Shown piece by piece: positions 1-14,150 of a stretch of DNA of 64,000 nt (positions are counted from its first letter, which is position 1; every line of letters begins with the position of its first letter). The position numbers and the translations under genes were made by a program. The notes beneath the pieces were generated by a model. It was not told the DNA's origin, ran no database searches, and saw only the letters and a list, made by a program, of their open reading frames with translations. This stretch comes from Amorphochlora amoebiformis (lineage: Eukaryota > Cercozoa > Chlorarachniophyceae), in the NCBI GenBank assembly GCA_054601695.1, contig BAAHQB010000024.1:496001-560000 (forward strand), given 5' to 3'.

Positions 1-88
1 GCGTTACGGCATTATGGCAAAGAAATACAACTAATAGCAAATAGAATCCTGGGTACACTCGTAGGTTGACGTCGGCAACCATCCACAG

Positions 89-160
89 GATATGGACCCG
101 AACAGCGCTCGCTCTCTTGTTGAGAACCTTGGTACTTAGTAACTTATAGATATTATGTAA

Positions 161-205
<45 letters not shown>

Positions 206-348
206 AATATAATATACATATATATACATATATATATATACACATATATATATATGTATATTAGAACTTTCCAGAACCTCACCTTTGTTTTGTTTAGATT
301 CGTCTACTACGTGTCTCCTTTACTATGTCGTGTGCACATATAAACTCT

Positions 349-402
<54 letters not shown>

Positions 403-440
403 AATATTTGTATGTACATATACGAGGATGTATATATTGC

Positions 441-471
<31 letters not shown>

Positions 472-809
472 CATAATATATATATACGCATATACACATG
501 CATTTACATCGCAAACAACACACACATGCACACATACTAAGACACACCCAAACACAAGTAATCATTCTCACCCAGACGACAAACGAACGGATGGAAAGAA
601 GAAGCCACGGATTCTCCTGGTCGGGAATAAAGACAACAAGGCGCCCCCACTCACGGCCCTCATGGTGCTTATGAGGGAGCGGAACCTGAGCCCGGAGGTA
701 TAAAGAAAACGATGATTTTGGGTGATTTTGGTTGATTTTGGATGATTTCTCATTGAAAGTACGAAGTGTTATGAGAATTTTGGGGAATATATATATATAT
801 AAATATATG

Positions 810-847
<38 letters not shown>

Positions 848-971
848 ATTTCTATATACATATTATATATATATATATAATATATATAATATATATATAT
901 ATATGTATAATATATATATATATATATACAGTATGTATGTAATATATTCATATGTAGATATGCATTTTTAC

Positions 972-1016
<45 letters not shown>

Positions 1017-1476
1017 CATATGCATATTATGTACATACACGTATATTGTATGTCTAATTCTATTTGGGATAATAACAGTAGTAACAATAGTAATATTGCA
1101 AAAGGAGGCGTATTTGGAGCTCGAGCGTTGCCGGGATGATCTTCCCCCTCTTCAGTATGGATAAAACTTTAGCTTTCAATATATATATATATATATATGT
1201 ATATATGTTCTATATTATGTATATGTATTTATTTACATATATATATATATTTTCATGTATATCACGTACGTAGCAAAAACATATTCACATATTATATATG
1301 CATAAATACATACACATTTTTATGTATATATGTATTTTTAGTGTATATAAATGGGGATATATGTGTACATCAGAGAGCTGCTGAAAATGCTCAACGCTCT
1401 CATAAAGAAGGGAGACTTTGTTCACAAGGAAACCAAGGTCAAGATGTACATATATGACGTATATGATAACATATAC

Positions 1477-1513
<37 letters not shown>

Positions 1514-1602
1514 ATATAATATGCGTATATGTAGGTATAAATTCTGTATACAGATAACTAAAATATATGTATATATACATATATATATATATGTGTATAT
1601 AT

Positions 1603-1639
<37 letters not shown>

Positions 1640-1643
1640 CGTA

Positions 1644-1676
<33 letters not shown>

Positions 1677-2016
1677 GTATGTATAATTATATAAATTTAT
1701 TGTTATTGTTATTATTATGCATGTGTATAGTATTTTGAGCGTTTATAAATTCTCCGTGTAAACTACTATAGAAGAAATTTATGTCTAGAATATATATATA
1801 TATATAATATATATATATACATAATATTTATACATCCAGGAAGAGGAAATGGAACGTGAGAGGAAACGATTGGAGGTAGAGATTATATATACATATTTAT
1901 ATATATATATATATATATATACTATAAAAATCTTCAGGTATACATACACATATAGGTCAAAAAGTATTGAGGTACACATAGATTGATACATTCGTATACA
2001 TACATATATATATGTG

Positions 2017-2056
<40 letters not shown>

Positions 2057-2205
2057 TATACAGCAAGAGGAGCGTGAACGACTCGAGAAGGAGGAGATGG
2101 AAAGAATCGCGAAAGAACTTGAAGAAAAGAGGAAAAGAGAAGAACAAGTACTCCACTCGCGCAAAATATACACACACACGCACATATATATATATACATA
2201 TATAT

Positions 2206-2241
<36 letters not shown>

Positions 2242-2280
2242 TATATATATATTGTATTCATATCTAAATTATGCATATAT

Positions 2281-2317
<37 letters not shown>

Positions 2318-2869
2318 TCCCATACATGTATATACATTTAAAATATATATATATATATATATATATATTATTAATACATATATATATATATATACATATA
2401 TATATATTTATATAACATATATATATATACATATTATATATATATCCAGTATATTTATACATTTACATAATTGCTATCATCATCATCACCAGCATATATA
2501 TATACATATTATTATATATATATCCAGTATATTTATACATTTACATAATTGCTATCATCATCATCACCAGCATTACACGTATCCGCACACATATACACAT
2601 GGTATCGTGCATTCCTCAATAGCTTCAACCCTGTTTTGTTTGTGTTTCCCTCGGGATAGGAGAGACAGAGATTAGAGCAGGAACAGCGCAAGAGAGAGGA
2701 AGAGGAAGAACGGAGGTGAGTAACTTGAATCCTCTAATCCTAACCCTTGCCCTAACCCTAGTTAAGCTCGACCTCTACCTTTTTCATATATATTTACATA
2801 TATATATATATATATGATATATATATATATGTATATATGTATGTTTATACATATACACGTGTGTGTATT

Positions 2870-2908
<39 letters not shown>

Positions 2909-2927
2909 TAAAATATATATATATATA

Positions 2928-2976
<49 letters not shown>

Positions 2977-3226
2977 TAAAATATATATATGTATACTATA
3001 TATATATATATATAATATATTTATATATACATATATATATATATATATATAATCACATATATATATATAATCATATATGTATAACATATAAATACCTATA
3101 AAAGGATTACATTTATAAATATTACCAGGCGGCAAAAGGAGGAGGAGGAGAGGAGGAAACAGGTATCCGATGCATGGATCAAGCCTTAAGCTGTTTAAAG
3201 GGTTAGGTCTAGATTTTGGCCAGGCT

Positions 3227-3272
<46 letters not shown>

Positions 3273-3582
3273 TATATACATATATATGTATGTAAATATA
3301 TATATATATATATATAGTATATCCAACATACTGCATACAGAAAATATATCTAGGGTTAGGGACTGGGACTCTTGGTTCAGGATAGAAGGTAAAATGATTG
3401 GGCGCATAACGTCATCTCGAATAAGTTGTAGGTTTTGACGGATGTGGCTGGTATTCAGGAGGAGAGAGAACGAATAGCCTTCCAGAGAGAAGAAGCCGAG
3501 AGATTGGCCCGGGAAGAGGCCATGAGGAAGGAGAACGAGAGGAAGATGGAAATAGAAAAACAGGTTTGAAGCTAAACAAATA

Positions 3583-3630
<48 letters not shown>

Positions 3631-4284
3631 ATATATATATATACATAATATATATACATATATATATATATATATGTGTGTATATGTATATCCGTAAATA
3701 TATATACATATATTATATATAGATATATATATATATATATATAAATATAATATATATATATATATATATTTACATGTTGCAAAATGTACGTATATAATAT
3801 GTATATTTTTATGAATACATGTGTTACTATAATATTAGTAAATATGCATATGCGCGTGTACGTTCAGGCGGAAGAAGGTGATATGTCTAAATATGTATTG
3901 TTTAAATATATATATATATATATGTATTTAAGTATTTATGGGTACATGTCGATGTATGCATGTAGATGTATACGTCGTATGCAATAGCGTTGTGTGCCTA
4001 TTTATCGTATCTCTAACCGGCGGCCCCGCTAAAATTGGTATAGCCTTGTGAGACTATCCCTTTAGCAGCCTCATATCTTACATCCACTGGGTTTATGCGA
4101 TAGTTGAGTAAAGGATTTGATGATATCTATGTATATGCATGTAATCCTTTGATGTTTATTTGTCAGGAGAGGCTTCGAAGGGAAGAGGAAGCTAGGTTGA
4201 AGCGTGAGGAAGAAGAGAGGAAGAGGAAGGAAGATGAGAGGAAGGTGTGCTGAGTGAATGTATATATATATGTATATATATATG

Positions 4285-4323
<39 letters not shown>

Positions 4324-4489
4324 AGATACATGGATATTCCTTCTATTGGTGGAGTTCATAGCGTTGTTTTGTTTGAATTGTGTGGCGTGTGGGCATGTTT
4401 CAGGCTAGAGAAGAGGCCAAGCGCCGAGCTCGAGAGGTATGCTATGTCTATATACATGCAAATGCATTACACATACAAATATATGTATC

Positions 4490-4529
<40 letters not shown>

Positions 4530-4637
4530 ATCTGTACATATATTCTTCATATGTATGGACAATACTCTAAAAATGTAACATTGGATGTATAGTATTATAT
4601 TATATGTATATACACATATATATATATATATATATAT

Positions 4638-4678
<41 letters not shown>

Positions 4679-4905
4679 GCACATACACTCATATATATAT
4701 ATATATATATATACATATGTATATGTATATACATATATACATATATATATTTATATATATATATATATGCTTATATTAAGGTATGTAATATATATATATA
4801 TATATATTTAAGGAGGCGGAGCGCAAGGCACGGGAGGAGGCCGAAAGAAAGGCCAGGGAAGAGGTATACATATATATATATATATATTTAAATATATATA
4901 TTTAA

Positions 4906-4941
<36 letters not shown>

Positions 4942-5082
4942 TCATAGAAATACTATACATTAACGTTGTATTTTATATACTTGAATATTATCCAAATATA
5001 GTTTTAGATTATACTAAACATGTGATAAAACGAAATATACAAATATTTCAAACTCGGTTAGATATCGATGTTTTAGAATATT

Positions 5083-5128
<46 letters not shown>

Positions 5129-5443
5129 ATATATACATATATACACATACATATATATTTCGTACATACTACATATATGTGTCTACGTGAATATCATATG
5201 TCATATATTACATCACATAACATTATACCGTACTATGTTGTATTGTATTGTAGTATATCGTACTGTAATATATATATATATATATATACATGTATATATG
5301 TATATATATATACATATATATTATTTGCATATCTCAACCCATTTGGGACATCATCGAAGGAGGAACGCCGAAGGAAGGCGGTATGTACAACGTTTGTATC
5401 GAAATGACGCTATATTAGTTCAAACTAGTACAGTGTTAATATG

Positions 5444-5493
<50 letters not shown>

Positions 5494-5847
5494 ATATATA
5501 TACGCCTGTGTGAATATGTTTGTACTACTCAACTTAAATAAACGCATATTCGTTCATAGATATACGCATATGTTTATACATATATATATATATATATATA
5601 TCCGGAAATCCGCGAGTGTTACTTGCATACCACACAACCCAAACACACGTGCATACGTACCCACACATACATATGCGTACACGTGCAGACGGACATATAT
5701 TACACTCATATTTTCGGTGTATTGAGCTGTCGGTATATCTATAGGTTGAGGAAGCGGAGAGAAGGCGGCTAGAAGCGATTGCTAAGAAGGAGGCAGATCG
5801 CAAATACGTGCCAGAGGTATTTTTATGCTCGAAAGTCATATTGCGTA

Positions 5848-5884
<37 letters not shown>

Positions 5885-5885
5885 G

Positions 5886-5925
<40 letters not shown>

Positions 5926-5996
5926 GTAATACATAATGCGCAAGTATTCACATATGTTCGTAGATATAAATGTATGCATATATATAAATGTGTATC

Positions 5997-6032
<36 letters not shown>

Positions 6033-6665
6033 GTGTATATAATATGTGTATATATGTAACATCGCATGCAAACTTATTTGCATAGGTGTCTCACGAAGAC
6101 GACGGCGCATTCTGTGTGGTGGTGGATGGCCAAAAGTGTTTTTTGTTCTACACGCTCCTCATTATAGATAGACATCCCGCAATGGACCTTATCCACTTCA
6201 AGATACCCTACAGGCTAGATCTTCAGGGCAGGTTGGTCACCTTCCCACGAGCTTAGATATTTCTGAGAAAAATTCTAAAGATTTTTTGGTATCTTAGGCG
6301 AAATCCGATTGAAGATAAACTTTGTAAGGTGTGCATACGTATGGTTGTATAATGTTGTATATATATATATATATATATATTATTATACTGGTATATATCT
6401 GTACATGATCACATATTTTACATCGATATGCTTTATGCAAATACGTATTTACATATTTGTGTATGGAGTTTGTGATATAACATATGTAATATTAAGATAG
6501 TATTTATATACCCCCAGGCTGCGCTTAATTTTGCAAAATCAAAAGACTACCTGGTGAAGACGTCCTGTGTAAGGCCGGTCATAATGAAATCACTAAAACA
6601 ATTCCAAACCATTCTTCTACCAGAGGTAATAGACAACGCAGATGTACCGTGAATTTTTCATATAC

Positions 6666-6712
<47 letters not shown>

Positions 6713-6914
6713 CTATATATACAGCGTAGATATACGTACAATATATATATATATAAATGTATACATATATATGTGTGTATATACATATCTGTAAATATAT
6801 ATATATATATACATATATAAATATATAAATATATATATATATATATATATGTATTGTTATATCTGATATATTTACATATAGTTACATCTATCGCCTTGGA
6901 ATATTCACATTTGA
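89..6914 (+). CDS. Coiled-coil protein with pseudophosphatase-like N-terminal part (5' partial)
   Basis: Exons joined by phase: 89-131, 576-697, 1105-1154, 1374-1437, 1840-1875, 2064-2147, 2678-2715, 3129-3162, 3459-3563, 4167-4244, 4404-4436, 4813-4863, 5360-5380, 5745-5816, 6086-6231, 6298-6328, 6518-6625 and probably 6882-6914. The sum is 1149 nt, a multiple of three (382 residues plus stop); the 5' end lies left of the window. The first four exons read like the end of a dual-specificity phosphatase domain: strand ILLVG, then helix [18 protein letters not shown], then [12 protein letters not shown]. The CX5R active site is absent: the Cys position is Leu and the Arg position is Asp. Exons 5-14 encode about 200 residues of Glu/Arg/Lys coiled coil with few breaks. 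Exons 15-17 encode a more globular C-terminus ([20 protein letters not shown] onward) that I do not recognise. The last exon adds ten residues and is the weakest call. Splicing of the coil is sound; the phosphatase relationship is inference. Confidence 0.72.
2445..2572 (+). repeat. Tandem 78-bp duplication in intron 6 of gene 1
   Basis: A 50-bp segment starting TCCAGTATATTTATACATTT and ending in an (ATC)n/CACCAGCAT stretch occurs at 2445-2494 and again, essentially unchanged, at 2523-2572. The TA tract before it is also repeated. Confidence 0.9.
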
Positions 6915-7832
6915 TGGTTAGGTGCTCAACTCGAGTGGAAACTTGTTTTACCAGTACAGAAGAATAGGTGGAACGTACGGTTACTATTAACTAGATTAAC
7001 TTAGAAAACTTTGAGGATTGCGCTGCTTAAGCCTTACTATACTAGTAAGAACCAATTCAACACACTGCTAGCTCTTGGTATAGACTAGATAGATGTGGTT
7101 ACCGTCATCTAGGTCTAGATACGAGATCGCGACGCGACATGATGTACATGTACTAGATGTATTTATTAGCCGAACGGCATATAATCAGTGATTATTGTAT
7201 CTGATTAATATTCTCTGTATCATCTAGAGACTCTACTACTCCTAGCTTAACCAGTTTAACGCACTGACGAAGTAGTACATCCTACACCTACTAGACCTAG
7301 TCTAGCTAGTACTAGAGTAGTCATCCAGGTCATGACGAGAAAAGCTACAGAACACTCTCTAGACGCTAACTCTACTAGTAGCTTTTGTCTTAGTAACTAG
7401 GGACCGCCGCCCCGTTGAACTGAGAACCTCGGGCCTGTCCCGTGTCCGCTCACCTGTCGTCACCTGTCCCCTGGCCTGCCCGGCCTGTCCATTGGTACCT
7501 ATCTTGGCCTCTGGCCTGTCCCTGAGCCTGTACATCCCTGTCCCTGCCCCGGGCTGGTCGCAGTCTAGGTAGTCGAAGCTGCCTATCATTCTAAACATTG
7601 AAAATATAAAAATAAATCAGTATATAATCTAGATAATCATTGAACACATATATCTAGTATCTAGCCGCTGACTAGAGTAGCTAGCCAGTCATCTGACTCG
7701 ATAACCTCAAGAATAAGTCTAGTTTACGTAAGTCATAAGTCGCACTCAGCGAGTTGGTAACAGGTACAACCTCAAAGCTGCATGAAGCTGCAAAAGCTAA
7801 ATCTAGAGAAAATGGCAAGGGACTGCCGGATT
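6915..7832. other. Convergent spacer, CTAG-dense, no gene seen
   Basis: This separates the 3' ends of gene 1 and the DNase gene. By eye there are about 25 CTAG tetranucleotides, many as TCTAGA, ACTAGT or CTAGTACTAG clusters, where a handful would be expected. It is largely free of (TA)n. A GC-rich island lies at 7398-7560. I see no convincing exon; the minus-strand frame at 7359-7598 lacks protein character and splice context. Confidence 0.8.
7398..7560. repeat. Degenerate CCTGTCC-type GC-rich repeat
   Basis: About nine imperfect copies of a CCTGTCC/GGCCTG motif follow one another in an otherwise AT-rich spacer. They look like a decayed minisatellite. Confidence 0.6.
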
Positions 7833-8060
7833 TTAAAGAGCAGCATTGCTGTGGAGGTGGCCAGAATGGAGATCATCTTGGCTGTTCATTTCATCCAGCT
7901 CACTCTTCTTATCCCATGGCCTAGGAAAATATAGTACTCATTCTCTTTGTACTAGTTGTATGATAGTAAATCATGTATACATACACAAACATACATAAAT
8001 ATAGATAATGTTATATAATACATATACACACATATATATATAATATGTATATATATATAT

Positions 8061-8094
<34 letters not shown>

Positions 8095-8185
8095 TATACA
8101 ATGATACCTAATGTATGCAAAATTTAATTTAGATATATATATATATATACTTGTATAAATAACTAACATTTGCATATATATATGT

Positions 8186-8222
<37 letters not shown>

Positions 8223-8256
8223 GTGTATATATATGCATATATATATATATACTATT

Positions 8257-8292
<36 letters not shown>

Positions 8293-8510
8293 TTACATGT
8301 GGTATATACATAATGTATATGCCTATATATATATATATATGTATTAATAGATATATATATATATATATTTCTATTATAAATTCATATCATATCAAGATTT
8401 ATTGTAAACGACAACAAGATAAATTGTAAATGATATATTGTATGTATACTATATGTAGTATGTATAAAAGAATACACAATCTTTTGTCGTAATTTACGTA
8501 CATAATGTTA

Positions 8511-8561
<51 letters not shown>

Positions 8562-8716
8562 GTATATATATATATATTGTATATATATATATATATATAT
8601 GTGTGTATATGGTATTGTTGTATACCTCGCGACAAACACACTATTGAGCGGTTCGTTCAGCCCACCAAAGATTTTTTTACGATATCTGAGAATCAGTATA
8701 TTCATGTATAGTTAAC

Positions 8717-8754
<38 letters not shown>

Positions 8755-8870
8755 ATATATATGTACATATATGTACATGCTGTTAGTATGTATATGATTT
8801 AGATATATATTGTATTGATACATTTACATGCAAATATAATATCGTGTGTATGTATCACACTTACACACAT

Positions 8871-8922
<52 letters not shown>

Positions 8923-9575
8923 CATATATATTATGTCCGTAACATATTCACATACTACAAATATAAAATAGATACATACATATATATATATATACACACA
9001 CATACACCCACTTACCTAAAACACAGCAACGCGACTCCTCCAACTACAATGATACCCACCCCCAAGCCAACGAATACACCCATCCCGAAGCTCTCCTCCT
9101 CCTTTTTCCCGCCTTTGCCCCCCCCATCACCACCAGCTCCAGCGCCGGAGGGGGTGGGGGCCAGTGTCGGGGAGGAGGTAGGAGGCGAGGGTATGGGAAC
9201 TTGAAGGAGGAATTCTATTGGGTAGTGGTCGGAGACGTCTTCTGCTAGAGTTTTACTGTTGGGGTGGTATGGGTAAATGTTTGGGTGGCTTTGAATGTGT
9301 ACTTGTGTTTATTTATATTTTGTTATGTGTATGTGTGTGTTTAATGTCGTATGTATTTTGTATGATATATGAGATTTATTATTTTGGTTGATAGCATGTG
9401 AAGAAATATATGTTGAATATTTTTTGTTTTTATGTAGAAGTATATATACTACTGTATGCATATATATATATATATATATGTATATGTATGTATTATATAC
9501 ATATGTATATATATATTTATTTATATAAATAAGTAATATATATATATATATATATTATATATATAAATATATATG

Positions 9576-9606
<31 letters not shown>

Positions 9607-10074
9607 ATGTGTTTGTTTGTATAATATATATGTATGTATATATATATAATACATATATATATAATATATATATGTATATATATATATATATAATACATAT
9701 ATATATATATATATACACATGTATATATATTACTATATATATAAATATATATTATATATATATATATTATATATATTATATATATAATATATATATATAT
9801 ATATACAGATATGTATACGTGAACATGAGATATTGTACACAAATATATGTATGATATATATAATATATATATATATATATATGTATAATATACATGATAC
9901 ATACGCACACCCAATTTTCTTGCCTGAGTCCGTAGGCCGAGTCGTATTTAAACGGTTTTGCGGTTCCGGGGACATACAGCTCATATACCTCATCTCCCAC
10001 AATGATCACGCGATCATATGCACAATTCTACGTGTCAGGGTATAAAAATTGAAAGCGAGAAAAGTGAGTTTTTT

Positions 10075-10106
<32 letters not shown>

Positions 10107-10588
10107 ATATATATGTGTGTATATATATATATGTACATAATATACACACATAAATACACATGCACACATCCTCTTCCTCAATCTCTCTCTCTCTCTCCTC
10201 CCTCCCACTCTCTCTCTTTGTCTCTCTCTATCTCAATCCTCCCTCCCCTCCCTAAACTGGCAATGGGATTTGGATTATATATATATATGTATATATATAT
10301 ATATACATACATTTATTTGTATAAATTTATGTATATGTGTGTATATTTAAAGGTACATACAAACCCTTTACGCAAATAAGATATATATATATATATAAAT
10401 ATAATATATCCATATTTATATGTATATATATATATATATATATACCGAGGCCTTGACAGTGGTGTCGACCTCATCACCAACTAGCCAATGGTACTTGCTA
10501 TCCGCCTGTAGGAGGGGTTTGGGTAAATATACACAATGTATATGTAACATATATAATATATATATATATATATATGTATACTTACATG

Positions 10589-10625
<37 letters not shown>

Positions 10626-10711
10626 TGTGTGTGTACATATGTGTATGTATATATCACCAGCTAGCCAATGGTACTTACATATACATACATATATATATAT
10701 ATATATACATA

Positions 10712-10769
<58 letters not shown>

Positions 10770-11746
10770 GTATATTGTATATATATATATATATATATAT
10801 ATGTGTATATATATACATATATATATATTTGTATATTAAAACTTATATTACATACGTGTGTGCGAGTGTGTACGGAGGGATCGAAGTTAAGTTTAAATAT
10901 CGTTAAGACAATTCGAATGCTGGCTTCATTCTCACCTTTAGCAGAAGGTTTCTCTCCTTAGTCTGCGGGGGGACAAAGAGAAATTAGATCTGTGTTTGAG
11001 TAACCCTCATTGCCTACGTCAGCTTCTCGCTCTCCCTCTTGCCCTCTCAAGCTTCCGATAAACCTTCCCCTCAATCTTTCTCCCGCTCTCGTTCCCTATA
11101 ATCTCCCTCTCCTCTCCCTTTAACTCTCGAAAGATGAATCCCTCAGATTTTTAGTTGCATCCTTTTCCTTACCCGAGAAAGGTAGGAGCAATCAGCGTTG
11201 AAGTCTCCGAGTAGAATCGAGTTTGGCGTGCCCTAAAGGTTGTATAATTTAGGTATGTATTGGGGAGTACGTATGGGTTTAAGTATTTAAGTATTGTATT
11301 ATGTGTATAAACACTATATACATACATCCATCCATACATAATCCTATTCGACCAACAAGCCCACTCCCGGTACCGTACCCACCGTTAAAGTACGGCTTTG
11401 CTCATACACGTCCGGCAGAGCTAAGATTGACGTTGTCAGGAGAATAGAGGAAATATTGAACACAGAGAGCGAGAGGGCAAGTGTTGTATGAGTTGGGGAT
11501 TTCAACAGGTCGAACTGAGAGTAGGGACTGTGGGATTGGAAAAAGGTTAAGAGGCACCGTCGAGCTCAGCCTGGACGTCCCTGGGGGTGGTGTGGAGGGC
11601 GACGAAGGTAGTGTTAATGCCTAGCTCTTCACCGTTCTGTTAATATAATATATAAATATATTTATACATATATATATATATATATTATGTCTATATATAT
11701 TTAGATATATTTGTAAATATAATCGTGTACATGTGTATAGTGTGTA

Positions 11747-11788
<42 letters not shown>

Positions 11789-11886
11789 TATATATATACA
11801 TATACATATTCAGATATTTATATATATATATATATTTATATATATATTATATGTAAAAAAATTACGTATACAGATATATAAATATA

Positions 11887-11931
<45 letters not shown>

Positions 11932-12367
11932 CATGTATGAAATGTATATGCATTCAAGTTTTACATACCTTTTGTGTACAAATAGGACATACACGTACAC
12001 TACAATATCTTTTAAACATATCACTAATCTAGGCCTAACCCTAACCACGATCTGCTGTGAACATGTTGAATAATCTGATCCTAACCCTAACCCTAACCCT
12101 AACCCTAACCCTAACACAGTAACCTACCTTAGAGTTAGGGTTCTGTGTAGGGTTAGGGTTAGAGGTAGGGTAAGGGTTAGGGTTAAGGTGAGGGTTAGGG
12201 TTAGGTTTAGGGGTTATGGTTAAGAGATAGGGTAGGGATACGTTTAGGGTTAGTCAGGGTTGGGTTAGGGTTAGAGTTAGGGTTAGGCTGACACCCACCC
12301 TTACATACGTACATAATATATAAATATATATATATATATATGTATATTACATATAATATATTTATTA

Positions 12368-12398
<31 letters not shown>

Positions 12399-12407
12399 GT
12401 ATTATTT

Positions 12408-12460
<53 letters not shown>

Positions 12461-12510
12461 CATATATATAAAAATATAACATATATATATATATATGTAT
12501 ATATTGTATA

Positions 12511-12551
<41 letters not shown>

Positions 12552-12584
12552 TGTACATATATTTATATCACACATATTATATAC

Positions 12585-12636
<52 letters not shown>

Positions 12637-12638
12637 TG

Positions 12639-12699
<61 letters not shown>

Positions 12700-12701
12700 A
12701 C

Positions 12702-12738
<37 letters not shown>

Positions 12739-12743
12739 GTAAA

Positions 12744-12787
<44 letters not shown>

Positions 12788-12949
12788 TATATCCATGTAC
12801 AGATTAGAGTTTTACCTGGCTGAGAAACTCGAATTGGGCGACGTACGGTTCCCGCTCGAATTTATCTGCATTTTCAACGTGTACATCATAATTTCACGGA
12901 CAGGGGCTTACGGGTACAAGCTTAGCAAAGATGTATATTATATACATAC

Positions 12950-12980
<31 letters not shown>

Positions 12981-13061
12981 ATATATGTTATATATAACTG
13001 TATATATATATATATATATGTATAAATGTATATATATAAATATAAATATGTATAATATATG

Positions 13062-13131
<70 letters not shown>

Positions 13132-13165
13132 TTTAAATATATATATCTAGATACATATATATATA

Positions 13166-13207
<42 letters not shown>

Positions 13208-13672
13208 TATATTTTATAATTATATATATATATATATATACATATTATACATATATACACGTAGATGAGAGATAAGGTTAACGATATCGGGTCACTAGAG
13301 TGGGGAGCCAGAGAAGGTTTCACCACCACTCACCACATCTCGAGAAATTGAACAGAGACATACAAGAGAGGAGGGAAGAGATGACCTCCAGTATCGGTGT
13401 AATCGTAGGCGGTGAGGAGCCTGTATGTGGGTAGTTATCCTTCATCGATTTAATCAGGATAGAAGGGCGGAGGAGAGGGCGAGAGAAAAGAGGGGGAGAT
13501 TCGAAAGCAACTTAAAAACCGACTTGAATAGGGAGGGTTTGTATAAGAAGGCGTATTGCTCTTTGCTAGACGAGCGTCCCTGGCGTGCCCCAACTGTGAT
13601 AGAGTAGTTGGCAACTGATTTATCCTGGTTCCTAAGATATCGGGTGTACGCTGTATATGTTTCATATATATA

Positions 13673-13717
<45 letters not shown>

Positions 13718-14102
13718 TATAATATAACATATAAATAGATGCCTTTCATGTTTATTTTTATGATATGTACATCACACGTTTTCATCTTAATATGTATCAA
13801 TAATGTTAATGCAACGCGATGTAGGACATTCTACACCAGAAACTAAATAGCGCAACCTAAATATTGTTTGGGTTGAGTTAGCATGTGCACACGTGGTCAC
13901 GTGACATGGTTATGCGGAGTCACATAATGTGCATGCACGGTAACGTGACGTTCGAACTTCTACATGTTGCCTAATATATTCCTTGTCAGACGGTCTATCC
14001 GTCGGTAGTCCATAATCCAAGCGGTCTAATTCAAACGGGTCTCAACGAAACTATGGACTACCGCTTGTACCATACCGCTGATCTATCGTATTGCATTAAT
14101 AC

Positions 14103-14150
<48 letters not shown>

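Noticed and set aside
307-4779. Many 60-160-residue open frames rich in Ile, Tyr, Val, Cys and His, here and throughout
   Set aside because: They are translations of (TA)n, (TG)n and (CA)n tracts, open on both strands at once, with no conserved motif.
7359-7598. Minus-strand 79-residue frame in the GC-rich island
   Set aside because: It follows the CCTGTCC-like repeat, lacks protein character, and lies beyond the DNase stop codon.
11383-11530. Plus-strand frame reading [13 protein letters not shown] and VGDFNRSN, resembling a retroelement endonuclease
   Set aside because: It is broken by a stop and partly antisense to a real DNase exon (11383-11420); the VGDFN match is chance.
12563-13025. 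Poly-Ile, poly-Asn and poly-Leu open frames
   Set aside because: They come from the (AAT)n array.
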